Shown: positions 1-8,971, numbered from the stretch's first letter. The stretch is DNA of 64,000 nucleotides from Deltaproteobacteria bacterium (GCA_016874755.1 VGTH01000010.1:1-64000); one strand, 5' to 3'. The notes: a model not told the origin generated them from the sequence alone. Numbers and translations: made by a program.

Positions 1-5
1 CCTCA

Positions 6-782
6 GTGTGCTTTTCTCTCATCGGCGTATCCTTTCCTGCCTGCGCCAACAGGCAGCCTTTCGTTTTTAGATTCGCGAAAGGGTACGCCTACCTATTTCC
101 TATTTCCACACGCTTTGATCATAGCTCAACGCGGACGCAAAACGGCTATGTACCGTTCAATCAAGCGATTTTGAAAACCTTCGGCATCGACGGCGACATT
201 CGCACGGTGAGGCCCGACGGCAATACGGATCCAATGATCGTTGAGGAAATCTTCGCGCGGCGCGACATTCACATGGCTTTTACCGATGAACATTGGCAGC
301 GCTTCGGAGGCCATTTGAAAGATGCCTATACGGCGGCTTTAAGCGCGGGAACAATCAGCGTGCGCGCCTTGCCGGGAGTGGGAAACCTACTCGCTCTGCT
401 TGCCCAATCGGCTTCTTTTAGCCAAGGTGTCGTGACTGGCAATCTCCAGACTGGGGCGGCCATCAAATTGCGGGCGGCGGGACTCGATGGCTATTTCAGC
501 TTTGGCGCCTATGCGAGCGATTCAGCATATCGTCCGGACTTGCCAAGGATCGCACGCGAGCGCTGGCAGGCATTCGCCACGCGCTCGATCGACCCCAGCC
601 AGTGCGTCATCGTCGGCGATACAATAAAGGATTTAGCCGCGGCGCGAGCCAATGGCATGAAGTGCTTGTTGGTCGGCACGGGACGCTATCCCGTCGAAGA
701 GCTGCAATACGCCAACCCGGACGCCTGCCTGGCGGATCTGACCGACACGGACGAAGTGATCGATATTTTACAGTCTATTTAG
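6..782 (+). CDS. HAD-superfamily hydrolase, phosphoglycolate-phosphatase-like, with degenerate motif I
   Basis: The C-terminal 200 residues read as a HAD phosphatase: motif II Thr in VVTGN (about residue 145), a Lys in AAIKLR (about 155) and the motif IV acidic cluster VGDTIKD (about 204-210). Family members begin with DxDGTL, but here the equivalent stretch reads FDHSST (about 37-42). The nucleophile Asp is kept, while the +2 Asp needed for acid/base catalysis is Ser. The first 35 residues do not look like the family and include a CTGCCTG/CAGGCAG hairpin, so the true start is uncertain and may lie before the window. The gene ends 16 bases before the aldo/keto reductase gene and is probably co-transcribed with it. 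It is either an inactive HAD protein or a gene with a damaged 5' end. Confidence 0.7.
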   Translation: MCFSLIGVSFPACANRQPFVFRFAKGYAYLFPISTRFDHSSTRTQNGYVPFNQAILKTFGIDGDIRTVRPDGNTDPMIVEEIFARRDIHMAFTDEHWQRFGGHLKDAYTAALSAGTISVRALPGVGNLLALLAQSASFSQGVVTGNLQTGAAIKLRAAGLDGYFSFGAYASDSAYRPDLPRIARERWQAFATRSIDPSQCVIVGDTIKDLAAARANGMKCLLVGTGRYPVEELQYANPDACLADLTDTDEVIDILQSI

Positions 783-798
783 CCCAAGAGGGGGTGCA

Positions 799-1794
799 AT
801 GAACTATCGCGAGATCGGTAAAACCGGCATCAAGATTTCTGAAATCGGCTTTGGCTGCGGCAACAACGCGGTCTTGATGGTCAAAGCGCCCTATGAAGAA
901 CAGGTGAAAGTGGTGCGCCGCGCCGTCGCGGCGGGGATCAATTTTTTCGATACGGCTTTTGCTTACGGCTTGGGCAAATCGGAAGAGAACCTCGGCCGCG
1001 TGCTCAAAGACGTCGGCGTCAATCCGGTGATCTCGACCAAGATTCGCCTCGAAGCGGACTGCGTCGGCGACGTCAAAGCGGCGACTATCCGCGCCGTCGA
1101 AGCGGGGCTGGAGCGCCTTGGCCGGGAGCGGGTCGATTTTGTCCAGTTGCACACGCGCGTGACCAAGCAGCGTGGCCTGGGCAAGCGGTTCAGCCTGGCG
1201 CCGATGGACGTGCTCGGCAGAGGCGGCGTGATCGACGGGCTCAAGGCCATGCGCGATCGCGGCAAAGTCGGTTTCTTTGGCTTTAGCGGTTTGGGCGAAA
1301 CCAAGGCGCTGCACGAGCTGGTCGACAGCGGCGAGTTTCATGGCTTTCAATGTTACTACAATCTACTTAACCCGAGCGCCGGCCATGGCGTGCCGGCGAA
1401 TTTCACGGCGCAGGACTATACGTTGATCCTCGACCGCGCTGCGGCGAAAGGCATGGGCGCATTTGCCATTCGCATTCTTGCGGCCGGTGCGCTTACATCC
1501 GATCCCAGCGCGGGCGGCGGCAGCAGCCCGGAGCCCTTGTCGCCAGGGTCGGACTATCCCCTGGAATTGCAGCGAACTGAAAAAGTGAAGGCGGCTTTGG
1601 GTGTGGCCGGCAAAGAGCTCACGCAAGCAGCGATCCGCTTTGGCCTGATGAATGCGAAGATGTCCAGCGTGCTCGTCGGTTTTTCCAATCCTACTCACGT
1701 GGACGAAGCGGTGGCTTGTCCAGATACGCCAGCCCTGTCGGCTGAGCAGATGGCGAAGATGCGCCAGCTGTGGGATACAGATTTCGGCAACTGA
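799..1794 (+). CDS. Aldo/keto reductase
   Basis: A 331-residue (beta/alpha)8 oxidoreductase expected to reduce aldehydes or ketones with NADPH in the cytoplasm. The full catalytic tetrad is visible: Asp51 and Tyr56 in FFDTAFAYG, Lys81 in ISTKIR and His118 in VQLHTR. The ATG follows a purine-rich AGAGGGGG ribosome-binding site. It lies in a same-strand run with the HAD gene before it and an ornithine-cyclodeaminase-family gene 25 bases after it. The substrate cannot be read from sequence. Length is typical of the family and the call is firm at family level. Confidence 0.85.
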   Translation: MNYREIGKTGIKISEIGFGCGNNAVLMVKAPYEEQVKVVRRAVAAGINFFDTAFAYGLGKSEENLGRVLKDVGVNPVISTKIRLEADCVGDVKAATIRAVEAGLERLGRERVDFVQLHTRVTKQRGLGKRFSLAPMDVLGRGGVIDGLKAMRDRGKVGFFGFSGLGETKALHELVDSGEFHGFQCYYNLLNPSAGHGVPANFTAQDYTLILDRAAAKGMGAFAIRILAAGALTSDPSAGGGSSPEPLSPGSDYPLELQRTEKVKAALGVAGKELTQAAIRFGLMNAKMSSVLVGFSNPTHVDEAVACPDTPALSAEQMAKMRQLWDTDFGN

Positions 1795-1819
1795 TTCATT
1801 CAGGTAGAAGGATGACGCC

Positions 1820-2935
1820 ATGGCTTTGTTTTTTCACTCCGACGACGTCGATCAGCTGATTCCGACCGGCGAAGCGGTCGCAATCACCGAGAGCGCGCTG
1901 CGCGATATGATTTCGCCCAACGGCGTGTGCGCGCCGCGCAAGCGCTTGAACCTACACCGCAAGGTGGCCGAGGGCACCTTCGATACGGTGCTGAATATTT
2001 ATGCCGGCGGCTCGGCCAACTTTGGCGCGGTCGGCGCGCAGGTGGCGCTGCACCGCAAAGCGATCTCGGGGACGACGCAGCAGCGGCCGCCCTTCAATCC
2101 CGATCAGACCGAACTAGCGTTGATCTACGATTCGGACAATGGCTCGCTGCTCGGTGTCATGGCACACCGGCCGCGTGATCGTAGCGGCAAGGCTGACCTG
2201 CGCACGCCGGCGACCAGCTTGGCGGGTTTGGATTTGTTTGCACGTAAGGATGCTCGGCGTGTGGGCATCTATGGTTCCGGCCAACAGGCGTGGGCGACGT
2301 TTGCCGGCCTCTGTGAGATGCGCAAAATCGAAAGCGCGAAAGTGTTCAGCCCGACGCCGGCACACCGCGAAGGCTTCGCCAAAAAAATCAGCCTTGCCAC
2401 CGGCGTGACCGTGAAGCCAGTCGACAAGCCGGAATTGGCCGCAAAAGACGTCGACATCATTCTCTGCATGACCAACACCAACGTGCCGGTGATCGATGGC
2501 GCGTGGTTGGAAGAAGGCCAGTACATTATCTCAGTCATCGGCAGCAACATCGAGCTGGTCAAAAGCGGCAACTTGGACAAGCCGCGCCGCGAGGTCGACG
2601 ATGCGACGCTCAGGCGCTGCGATTTTGTCGTTGCGTTGTCGAAGGCGCAGGCCATCGACTCGCAGCAAGGCGATATCTACTGGCCGGTGCAAGACGGCGT
2701 CATTACCTGGGACAAGGTCGTCGAAATTTCCGACGTGCTCGCTGGCAAGGTTCAAAGCAGGACCAACGACAAACAGATCATTCTCTACAAAAATCAGGGC
2801 GGTCAGGGAATTATCGATATCGCGCTGGCGAAGAAATGCTACGAACTGGCGAAACAGCACGGCAAGGGTTACGAGATGAAAATCGAGCCACGCCTGAACT
2901 GGTGGGTGCAAGGGGGAAGGGCGGAGACGTGGTGA
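1820..2935 (+). CDS. Ornithine cyclodeaminase / mu-crystallin family protein
   Basis: A 371-residue NAD(P)-binding protein of the ornithine cyclodeaminase/mu-crystallin/ketimine reductase family. The Rossmann motif GIYGSGQQA sits near residue 150, followed by the family's V-F-S-P-T-P-A-H-R-E pattern and, further on, ILCMTNTNVPV. Members deaminate ornithine, reduce cyclic imines or dehydrogenate N-substituted amino acids, and sequence alone does not choose among these. Its stop overlaps the GTG start of the next gene (GTGA), which suggests translational coupling to a TctC-like binding protein. A second family member is at 5519-6580 on the other strand. Confidence 0.82.
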   Translation: MALFFHSDDVDQLIPTGEAVAITESALRDMISPNGVCAPRKRLNLHRKVAEGTFDTVLNIYAGGSANFGAVGAQVALHRKAISGTTQQRPPFNPDQTELALIYDSDNGSLLGVMAHRPRDRSGKADLRTPATSLAGLDLFARKDARRVGIYGSGQQAWATFAGLCEMRKIESAKVFSPTPAHREGFAKKISLATGVTVKPVDKPELAAKDVDIILCMTNTNVPVIDGAWLEEGQYIISVIGSNIELVKSGNLDKPRREVDDATLRRCDFVVALSKAQAIDSQQGDIYWPVQDGVITWDKVVEISDVLAGKVQSRTNDKQIILYKNQGGQGIIDIALAKKCYELAKQHGKGYEMKIEPRLNWWVQGGRAETW

Positions 2936-4023
2936 AAACAAGTATGAAGGATGAAAGCGGAATTATGAAGCGGACTGAGAAAACTATGTTGGCGGGTGTG
3001 ACTGCAGCGGCGCTGCTCATCGTGATGGGTATTGCGCGGTCTGTCCAGGCCCAGGGTGAGCCGTTTTACAAAGGCAAGAACGTGCGCATTATCGTCGGCG
3101 CGTCCGCCGGCGGGTTTTACGATCGCTGGGCGCGACTGTTGGCACGCTTTATTCCAAGATATCTGCCCGGTAATCCGTCGATGATTGTCCAGACCATGCC
3201 GGGCGCGGGGTCACTGGTTGCGACGAATTATGTTTACGGTATTGCCAAGCCCGATGGGCTGACGCTTTTGATGCCGAACAGCAATACTTATTTAGAACAG
3301 CTCTCCGGCCACAAAGAGGTGCGCTTCGATCTGCGCAAGATGGCGATCATCGGCTCGCAGGAAAAGAATTTCATGCTGCTCTACATGCGCGCCGATGCGC
3401 CGTACAAGACCATCAGCGACATCGTCAATGCCAAGGAGCCGCCCAAGTGCGGCAGCTCTGGGGTGTCGAGCGCTGGCTACGTTCTCGACCGAGTGCTTGA
3501 AATCGCGCTCAATGCCAAGATCAGCACGGTCATGGGCTACCCCGGTGGCAACGAGATCGACCTCGCTGTCGAAAAGGGCGAGATTCATTGCCGCGGCAAC
3601 ACGATCAATCCTCACTTTGGCCGCGAGCCGTTCGACAGTTGGCACAAAAAGGGTTTTGACCGCCATCTGGTGCAGTCCGGCAAAAAGCGTGATCCGCTGG
3701 TGCCGGAGGCGCCGACGATTTACGAATTGATGGACCAAGCCAAGACTCCCGAGACCAATCGTCGAGTCGCGCGCGTGCTGCTCGACGGCGCCGAGTTCGG
3801 CCGCTGGATGCTCGTAACGCCGGGCACACCGCCCGATCGGATCAAGATGCTACGCGCCGCCTACGCGCAAGCGATCAAAGACCCGGAGCTGGTTGCCGAA
3901 GCAAAGAAGTCGCGCATGGATATGGATCCATCCTCGGGTGAAGATTTGCAAAAGTTGCTAAACGAGCTCTTGGATCAGCCCAAGGAAGTTGTCGAGCGGG
4001 CGAAAAAAGTTTTGACAGAGTAA
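2932..4023 (+). CDS. TctC-like (Bug family) solute-binding protein
   Basis: An exported binding protein of the tripartite tricarboxylate transporter family, expected to bind a carboxylate in the periplasm. After a signal segment ending about ARSVQAQ come YKGKNVRIIVGASAGG, then PGAG, YGIAKPDGLT and the family's C-terminal lysine-rich helix. Cys in PPKCG and in GEIHCRG are shared with the two other TctC-like proteins here and may form a disulfide. The GTG at 2932 gives a 4-base overlap with the upstream gene and has GGAG ahead of it. ATG at 2944 or 2965 are alternatives, and 2965 would leave a compact signal peptide. No TctA/TctB membrane genes are present. Confidence 0.85.
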   Translation: MKTSMKDESGIMKRTEKTMLAGVTAAALLIVMGIARSVQAQGEPFYKGKNVRIIVGASAGGFYDRWARLLARFIPRYLPGNPSMIVQTMPGAGSLVATNYVYGIAKPDGLTLLMPNSNTYLEQLSGHKEVRFDLRKMAIIGSQEKNFMLLYMRADAPYKTISDIVNAKEPPKCGSSGVSSAGYVLDRVLEIALNAKISTVMGYPGGNEIDLAVEKGEIHCRGNTINPHFGREPFDSWHKKGFDRHLVQSGKKRDPLVPEAPTIYELMDQAKTPETNRRVARVLLDGAEFGRWMLVTPGTPPDRIKMLRAAYAQAIKDPELVAEAKKSRMDMDPSSGEDLQKLLNELLDQPKEVVERAKKVLTE

Positions 4024-4030
4024 AGACGAA

Positions 4031-4054
4031 ATATGAGGGATGAAAGCGGAAAGA
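4031..4054 (+). repeat. Short purine-rich intergenic repeat (GGATGAAAGCGGAA)
   Basis: The motif GGGATGAAAGCGGAAAGATG recurs as GGATGAAAGCGGAATTATG at 2949-2967, inside the start region of the first TctC-like gene, and as GGATGAAAGCGGAAAACGG near 22725. It is one of many repeat families found between genes in this window. Confidence 0.5.
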
Positions 4055-4088
4055 TGAATTGGGGTCCTGCCCTGGAGGGAAACGATCG

Positions 4089-5141
4089 ATGAAACGAAAT
4101 TTCACAATTCAGAATTCCGCTTTCATACTTCTGGTGCTTGTAGCAGCCTTGTCCCCCGCCAAATCCTTTGCCCAAGCGCCCAACTTCCAGGGCAAGACGA
4201 TGACCATCGTCGTCGGTACAGTGGCCGGCGATCTCTACGATCTTTATGCGCGGGCGATCGCACTTTTTATGGGCAGATACCTGCCCGGCAATCCCAACAT
4301 CATCGTGCAGAACATGCCCGGTGCCGGCCACATGATCGCGGCCAATCATATCTACAACGTCGCCAAGCCAGACGGTTTGACCATGGGTGCGATCAACGCC
4401 GGGCTTTATTTCGAGCAGTTGATCGGGCGATCCGAAGTGAAGTTTGACTGGACCAAATACAACTGGATTGGCAACGCGACCAAGTCGCCGCAGGTGCTCT
4501 ACATGCGCGCCGACGCGCCATTCAAAATCATCGAAGACGTGCGCAACGCCAAAGAGCCGCCCAAATGCGGCACCACCGGCTTGAGCAACATGGGCTACTT
4601 CGTGCCCAAGCTTCTAGAAGAGACCATCGGCGCCAAGTTCAACGTGATCGCCGGCTACCAAGGCGGCAATGAGATCGATCTCGGCGTCGAGCGCGGCGAA
4701 ATCGTCTGCCGCTCGCTCAGCACGGAAGCCTATTTCTCGCGCGAGCCATTTCACACCTGGCGCAAAAATGGTTTTTCCCGCGAGCTGGTTCAAGGCGGCA
4801 AAGTCAGACTGGAGAAGCTCGCCAGCGTGCCGACGGTGTACGAGCTGATGGACAAGTACAAAACCAATGAAACTGGCCGCCGGCTGGCCACGGCGTTGTT
4901 GGCGTCGGGCGAGTTTCATCGGCCCTACATGGCGCCGCCAAAGATGCGCCCGGAAGTGGTCAAGACGTTACGCGATGCTTTCACCAAGACCATGAAAGAT
5001 CCGGATTTCCTCGCCGAGACCAAGAAGAAACGTTTGGACATGGATCCGACGACGGGAGAAGAGGTGCAAGCGTTGGCGACCGACGTGATGTCGCAGCCGA
5101 AAGATGTGATCGAGAAGCTTAAGAAAATGATGGGGAAGTGA
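4089..5141 (+). CDS. TctC-like (Bug family) solute-binding protein
   Basis: A 350-residue exported binding protein, paralogous to its upstream neighbour. The signal peptide is MKRNFTIQNSAFILLVLVAA... ending SFAQ, followed by FQGKTMTIVVGTVAGDLYD, PGAGH and YNVAKPDGLT. The Cys pair in PPKCG and GEIVCRS is kept. ATG 4089 was chosen because GGAGGG precedes it by about nine bases and it directly starts a clean signal peptide. A TTG at 4059 would add ten residues. Together with the previous gene this is a tandem pair, perhaps for related ligands, without its own membrane components. Confidence 0.87.
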   Translation: MKRNFTIQNSAFILLVLVAALSPAKSFAQAPNFQGKTMTIVVGTVAGDLYDLYARAIALFMGRYLPGNPNIIVQNMPGAGHMIAANHIYNVAKPDGLTMGAINAGLYFEQLIGRSEVKFDWTKYNWIGNATKSPQVLYMRADAPFKIIEDVRNAKEPPKCGTTGLSNMGYFVPKLLEETIGAKFNVIAGYQGGNEIDLGVERGEIVCRSLSTEAYFSREPFHTWRKNGFSRELVQGGKVRLEKLASVPTVYELMDKYKTNETGRRLATALLASGEFHRPYMAPPKMRPEVVKTLRDAFTKTMKDPDFLAETKKKRLDMDPTTGEEVQALATDVMSQPKDVIEKLKKMMGK

Positions 5142-5149
5142 TAGTTGAG

Positions 5150-5383
5150 CTAAGACGCTTTCGCAATGGCTTGTCGAACTGCTGGTGGCAAGTCGACGAA
5201 AACAAAATAAGAAGCCGGGTAAAGATAGTCTTCGCCTTCGTTATCGATTACACGCAGGCACCGTGATTTAGCGGCTTGCTCATCGGGCAAAACTTCGTAA
5301 ATCCTGCGCGGTGTCAGCAAGTCCGCGTCGTCGGAGCGGACGCACACTGCCAATTGTTTCTTCCGCTTGGGTTTTGTTGCCAT
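5150..5383 (-). CDS. Small conserved hypothetical protein (77 aa)
   Basis: I do not recognise a named function. The 77-residue product starts MATKPKRKKQLAVCVRS, continues with an RRIYEVLPDEQAA segment and ends with LRVIDNEGEDYLYPASYFV. This compact, mostly beta-type composition is like small hypothetical proteins found in many bacterial genomes. It lies convergent to the TctC-like gene, eight bases from its stop. A second short reading frame (5314-5469) overlaps its 5' end, so the two may form a small two-gene unit of toxin-antitoxin or regulatory type; that is speculation. Confidence 0.6.
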   Translation of the reverse strand: MATKPKRKKQLAVCVRSDDADLLTPRRIYEVLPDEQAAKSRCLRVIDNEGEDYLYPASYFVFVDLPPAVRQAIAKAS

Positions 5384-5469
5384 ACGGGCAAAACCGGTAG
5401 TATCCTTACGCCGAACCCAGTGGCGATAACTTCAATGTCAGTGATATCACCGACGATCGTGAAGTTCAT
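5314..5469 (-). CDS. Possible small ORF, truncated partner of the 77-aa protein
   Basis: A 51-residue frame starting MNFTIVGDITDIEVIATGFGVR, which resembles the N-terminus of short bacterial hypothetical proteins. After about residue 22 it continues with unconvincing sequence while overlapping the 5' end of the neighbouring 77-residue gene in another frame. It could be a remnant or frameshifted gene that once had a longer C-terminus. There is no strong ribosome-binding site. Confidence 0.25.
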   Translation of the reverse strand: MNFTIVGDITDIEVIATGFGVRILPVLPVWQQNPSGRNNWQCASAPTTRTC

Positions 5470-5518
5470 AGAACTCTAAGCTCTTCACAATGTAAGCCCT
5501 CGATTCAATCGATTCAAC

Positions 5519-6580
5519 TCACGGTTTAATATCCTGCATAAACCACTCACTCGGTATCTCGTGCCCCAAGCCTTTGTCCTTAGCTGCTTGGTAAGCACAA
5601 CAGCCCATGGCGGCGAACTGCACGCCGGTGCCGACGTTGTTTAAAAAGAAACTGATTTGTTTATCGTTGACGCGGCTCGGCACTTTGCCGGCGATGAAGT
5701 CGCAAATTTCCGGATACTTCGACCAATCGCGCGGTTTTTCCCGGCGCACGCCGGGCATGTCGTCGTTGATTCCGGGCGGTTGATAGTGCTGGATGCCGCC
5801 GAAGTTGGTGTGGATTGCGATCGGATCGCACCTGTCCAAGACGGCGAGATCGGTTTCGAACTCACGGATCGAGTTGTAATGCATGCCCGGCTCGAGCCAT
5901 TCGAGCTTGACGACGGGCCGCGATGAGTTGGTCGCGCTGCAAATAACGTCGACACCGCGCGTGGCTTCTTCGGCGCTTGCGACCGGTTCGCCGGCGACGC
6001 CGGTTTCTTTGGCCATTTCTTCGACGAAAGCCTTGCGATGCTCCGGGTTCGGGCTCCAGACTTTGACTTTTTTGATCGGCATGACGGCGGTCATGAAACG
6101 ATAGTGCGCTTTGGCTTGGCCGCCGGAGCCGATGAGCCCCAACGTCTGTGAATTTTTGCGCGCCATGACTTTCATGCCGAGGGCGCTGGTGACACCAACG
6201 CGGGTTTGCTGGATCAAGCCGTCTGGCATGACCGCGAGCAGCTCACCAGTCTCGGAGCTAAATAATTGCACGAGCCCGACGAACAATCCTTTGCCGGCGA
6301 GGGGCAATTTCTCCAAGCGCACCGAGCCAAACTTTTCCTGCTCTTGCACGACGTCGGAAGTCACCCGCAATGCCAGCACGCCGTATTTTTCGACGCCGCC
6401 ATCGACCGATTTGAAGCTGTAGGTTGCATTGGCCAACGAGTGGGCGAGATAGGAGTGGCTGGTCGGCCGGTTGACGGCGCGGCTGTTAGCCTGCTCGCGA
6501 TAGGATTCCTCCATGATCGCAAGGCAGTCTTTGATGTTGAGACCCTTTTGGACGTCATCGTTGCTGAGAATAAGCGTCAC
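5519..6580 (-). CDS. Ornithine cyclodeaminase / mu-crystallin family protein
   Basis: A 353-residue NAD(P)-dependent family member with the Rossmann motif LGLIGSGGQAKAHY, then VWSPNPEHR and ICSATNSSRPV. The GTG start is preceded by GGGAG at five bases spacing. It differs clearly from the copy at 1820-2935, so it probably acts on another substrate. It heads a reverse-strand group with two NMT1-like binding proteins. Ketimine reduction, ornithine deamination and amino-acid dehydrogenation are all possible. Confidence 0.82.
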   Translation of the reverse strand: MTLILSNDDVQKGLNIKDCLAIMEESYREQANSRAVNRPTSHSYLAHSLANATYSFKSVDGGVEKYGVLALRVTSDVVQEQEKFGSVRLEKLPLAGKGLFVGLVQLFSSETGELLAVMPDGLIQQTRVGVTSALGMKVMARKNSQTLGLIGSGGQAKAHYRFMTAVMPIKKVKVWSPNPEHRKAFVEEMAKETGVAGEPVASAEEATRGVDVICSATNSSRPVVKLEWLEPGMHYNSIREFETDLAVLDRCDPIAIHTNFGGIQHYQPPGINDDMPGVRREKPRDWSKYPEICDFIAGKVPSRVNDKQISFFLNNVGTGVQFAAMGCCAYQAAKDKGLGHEIPSEWFMQDIKP

Positions 6581-6646
6581 AGATTCTCCCTTCGCCGGTC
6601 AATGATTATAGCGCTTGATCAGAAATTAATGTCGAGCCTTGGCAGC

Positions 6647-7630
6647 TTACTTCTTACCCAACTCCTTGAACGCTTCGTTCAAATAACTCATATCGACAAA
6701 CTTAGACGCGTCCGGTACCGGCGTTTTGCTGCCGGTCTGTTCGTAGTAAGTGCGGATGTTGTGCTTCATGCCTTCCATGGTGGGCTCGCCGTCGTAGGGC
6801 CAGATGCGGTTTTGTGTGTAGTACTCCCAGCCTTTTAACGCGTGGGCGGGCTTGAGCTGGATTTCCTTCGACAGGAACTCGACCGTGGCGTCGCGGTTGT
6901 TGTGCATCCAGCGTAGCGATTGCACCATGCCTTTCATGAAGCGCACCATAAGCGGTCGGTTCTTCTCGGCCCAGGAGCGGCGCACGGCCAGCGCCGCGGA
7001 TTGGAACTGCGGCACGAAGTCGAGCAGCCGGCCAATGGTGTTGAAACCTTGCTCTTCGGCGGCGAAGTTGAGCGGCACGGCCACGGTGGTCGCCGAGATT
7101 TGTCCGGATTGCATCGCTGCCAAATTCCCAGGCGAGCCGCCAGCGACAACGAGTATCCTGTAGTCGCGCGGATACTCCAAGCCTTTTTGCCGCATCGCTT
7201 CGCGGAAGGCAGTGACTGTGCCGCCAGTCAATGACGACGAGCCCACGGTTGTGCCGCGCAAATCTTCGAAGGTCTTGTATTTTTTGCCGGCAATGATGGC
7301 TGCCGTCAGACCATTGATCACGCCGCCGGTGATGATGAAGTCTAGGCCGCGGTCGCTCGATTCCATGAACGGCTCGGGCCCGCCGGAGCCGATATGAATC
7401 GATCCTGAAGCGAGAGCCTGGACGACCATCGGCATGCCGCGGAGAACCACGACTTGCACGTCCAACCCTTGCTGTTCGAAAAAGCCCTTTTTCCAGCCGA
7501 CCCAGAGCGGGCTATAGCCGAGCGTCTTGCTCGATGGGCCGACGAAAATCTTGGGCTTGTCCTGCGCGAGCGCGCGCCCGCCGCAGAGCGCGACCAAGGC
7601 TATAACCAGCGCTAATAGTCTTTGTTTCAT
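6647..7630 (-). CDS. NMT1/SsuA-like ABC transporter substrate-binding protein
   Basis: A 327-residue periplasmic binding protein of the NMT1/TauA/SsuA type, which feeds ABC importers for taurine, sulfonates, nitrate, pyrimidines or aromatic acids. A signal peptide MKQRLLALVIALVALCGGRALAQ is followed by the fold's landmarks: YSPLWVGWKKGFFEQQGLDV, ALASGSIHIG and LRGTTVG. ATG 7630 has AGGT just upstream; a GTG four codons earlier is less likely. No cognate permease or ATPase is adjacent. Confidence 0.85.
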   Translation of the reverse strand: MKQRLLALVIALVALCGGRALAQDKPKIFVGPSSKTLGYSPLWVGWKKGFFEQQGLDVQVVVLRGMPMVVQALASGSIHIGSGGPEPFMESSDRGLDFIITGGVINGLTAAIIAGKKYKTFEDLRGTTVGSSSLTGGTVTAFREAMRQKGLEYPRDYRILVVAGGSPGNLAAMQSGQISATTVAVPLNFAAEEQGFNTIGRLLDFVPQFQSAALAVRRSWAEKNRPLMVRFMKGMVQSLRWMHNNRDATVEFLSKEIQLKPAHALKGWEYYTQNRIWPYDGEPTMEGMKHNIRTYYEQTGSKTPVPDASKFVDMSYLNEAFKELGKK

Positions 7631-7652
7631 TGTTGACCTCACGGCGCGCGCT

Positions 7653-7817
7653 TTCCAGATTCCAAATTCCAGATTATTTAGGATCAGAAGTTCCGCCGAT
7701 TTGAAATTTGTGATCTGTCACTTCTTTCGCGATTCCAGATTCCAAATTCCAGATTACAAATTGTTTCGGATTCGGAGTCCCCCTAATCTGGAATGTGGAA
7801 TCTGTAATCTGGAATTT
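7653..7817. repeat. Imperfect inverted repeat of 'TTCCAGATTCCAAATTCCAG' type
   Basis: The gap between the two NMT1-like genes is filled with copies of ATTCCAGATTCCAAATTCCAG on one side and their reverse complement (AATCTGGAATGTGGAATCTG) on the other. Transcripts could fold into a long imperfect hairpin. The element ends exactly at the stop codon of the gene at 7818. Confidence 0.7.
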
Positions 7818-8825
7818 CTATTGCCAGAGCTTTTTGAAAAATCCTTCGCGCTCTAATTCTTCAACATAACGATTCTCGTAGAACGCCTTCAGCGGGGTCT
7901 TTTGCGCGACATTGGCATCGATCATGCGCGATGTCGCGAGTTGATCGACCATGAGCTGCATCGCCTCGGGCGGTGTTTTGAAGTCTTTGAAAAAGCTATC
8001 GATGCCCCAGCGGTAGCTCTCGTCGAGCGACTTGGCGTCGGTGACTTTGGTGTATTTGCTCAACGTCTTGAGCGCGAATTCTTTGTCGTCGTGCATGCGC
8101 TTCAAGCCCTCGGCGATGGACCTGATGAACCGTTTGACGACGTCTGGGTTCTTCTCCGCCCAGGTGCGTTTGGCCATCACGCCGTTCTCGGGAAAGCGCA
8201 GGTTCAACTCTTTCAGTTGCTTGGCGCCGACGATTTCGCGAAAGCCTTTTTCCCTGAGGATGATGTTATTGGGCGGATTAACCATGGCGCCTTCGACGTT
8301 GCCGGTCATGATCGCGGCCATGGATTCCGGGATCCCGCCAGTTTGAATGATCGTCACGTCGCCAACCCGCGCCCGGCGCAAGATCGAATCTGCGGTTAAG
8401 TGCGACACCGCGCCGATGCGGCTGACACCGACTTTTTTGCCGCGCAATTGCTGCAAGCTGGTGATCGACGGTTGCACATACATGGGCGTCGTGAACGTGT
8501 GGGTGATGCAGGCGACCGGGATGACATCGCCGCCTTGCAGGACGTTGGTAACAGCCGTCGGGCCCAAGCCGCCGGCCAGTTGATTTTCACCGGCGAGAAT
8601 CGATTGCACCATGATCGGCGACGCGCCTTCGAAATACATGTCGACGTCGAGCCGGTTTTTTTCAAAGTAGCCGGCGTCTTTGGCGATAAACCAGAGAAAG
8701 CCGCTGGCGGAGAGCGGCGCGTAGGTGAAGCGAACTTTGTCGAGCTTCTCCGCCGCTGAAAGCGTTGCCGTCGACACAAAGACGAAAACGAGAGCGATCG
8801 CCAGTTTCATTAAACTATGGCCCAT
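7818..8825 (-). CDS. NMT1/SsuA-like ABC transporter substrate-binding protein
   Basis: A 335-residue exported binding protein. Its signal peptide (MGHSLMKLAIALVFVFVS... ending LSAA) is followed by FLWFIAKDAGYFEKNRLDV and ILAGENQLAGGLG, then LRGKKVGVSR, all typical positions of the NMT1/SsuA fold. GGAGATCC precedes ATG 8825 at good spacing. It is divergently oriented from the TctC-like gene at 8972, so the 8826-8971 region must hold promoters for both directions. Ligand unknown. Confidence 0.85.
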   Translation of the reverse strand: MGHSLMKLAIALVFVFVSTATLSAAEKLDKVRFTYAPLSASGFLWFIAKDAGYFEKNRLDVDMYFEGASPIMVQSILAGENQLAGGLGPTAVTNVLQGGDVIPVACITHTFTTPMYVQPSITSLQQLRGKKVGVSRIGAVSHLTADSILRRARVGDVTIIQTGGIPESMAAIMTGNVEGAMVNPPNNIILREKGFREIVGAKQLKELNLRFPENGVMAKRTWAEKNPDVVKRFIRSIAEGLKRMHDDKEFALKTLSKYTKVTDAKSLDESYRWGIDSFFKDFKTPPEAMQLMVDQLATSRMIDANVAQKTPLKAFYENRYVEELEREGFFKKLWQ

Positions 8826-8915
8826 GCGGATCTCCTTCGCTAATGATTGTCCGGTCCATTTATTCGAGAGCGCGTGGCGCTGTCAATCCGTGCGGCGATT
8901 TTGTCAGCGAACGTA

Positions 8916-8944
8916 TTGACTAAATCGCTTTCGTTGATTATAGA
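8916..8944 (+). promoter_or_regulatory. Sigma70-like promoter
   Basis: TTGACT (8916-8921), 17 bases, then TATAGA (8939-8944), about 27 bases before the ATG of the TctC-like gene at 8972 in a divergent intergenic region. Both hexamers are near consensus and the spacing is ideal. Confidence 0.6.
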
Positions 8945-8971
8945 GCACAACGCTTTGTGAAGGAGAACTCT

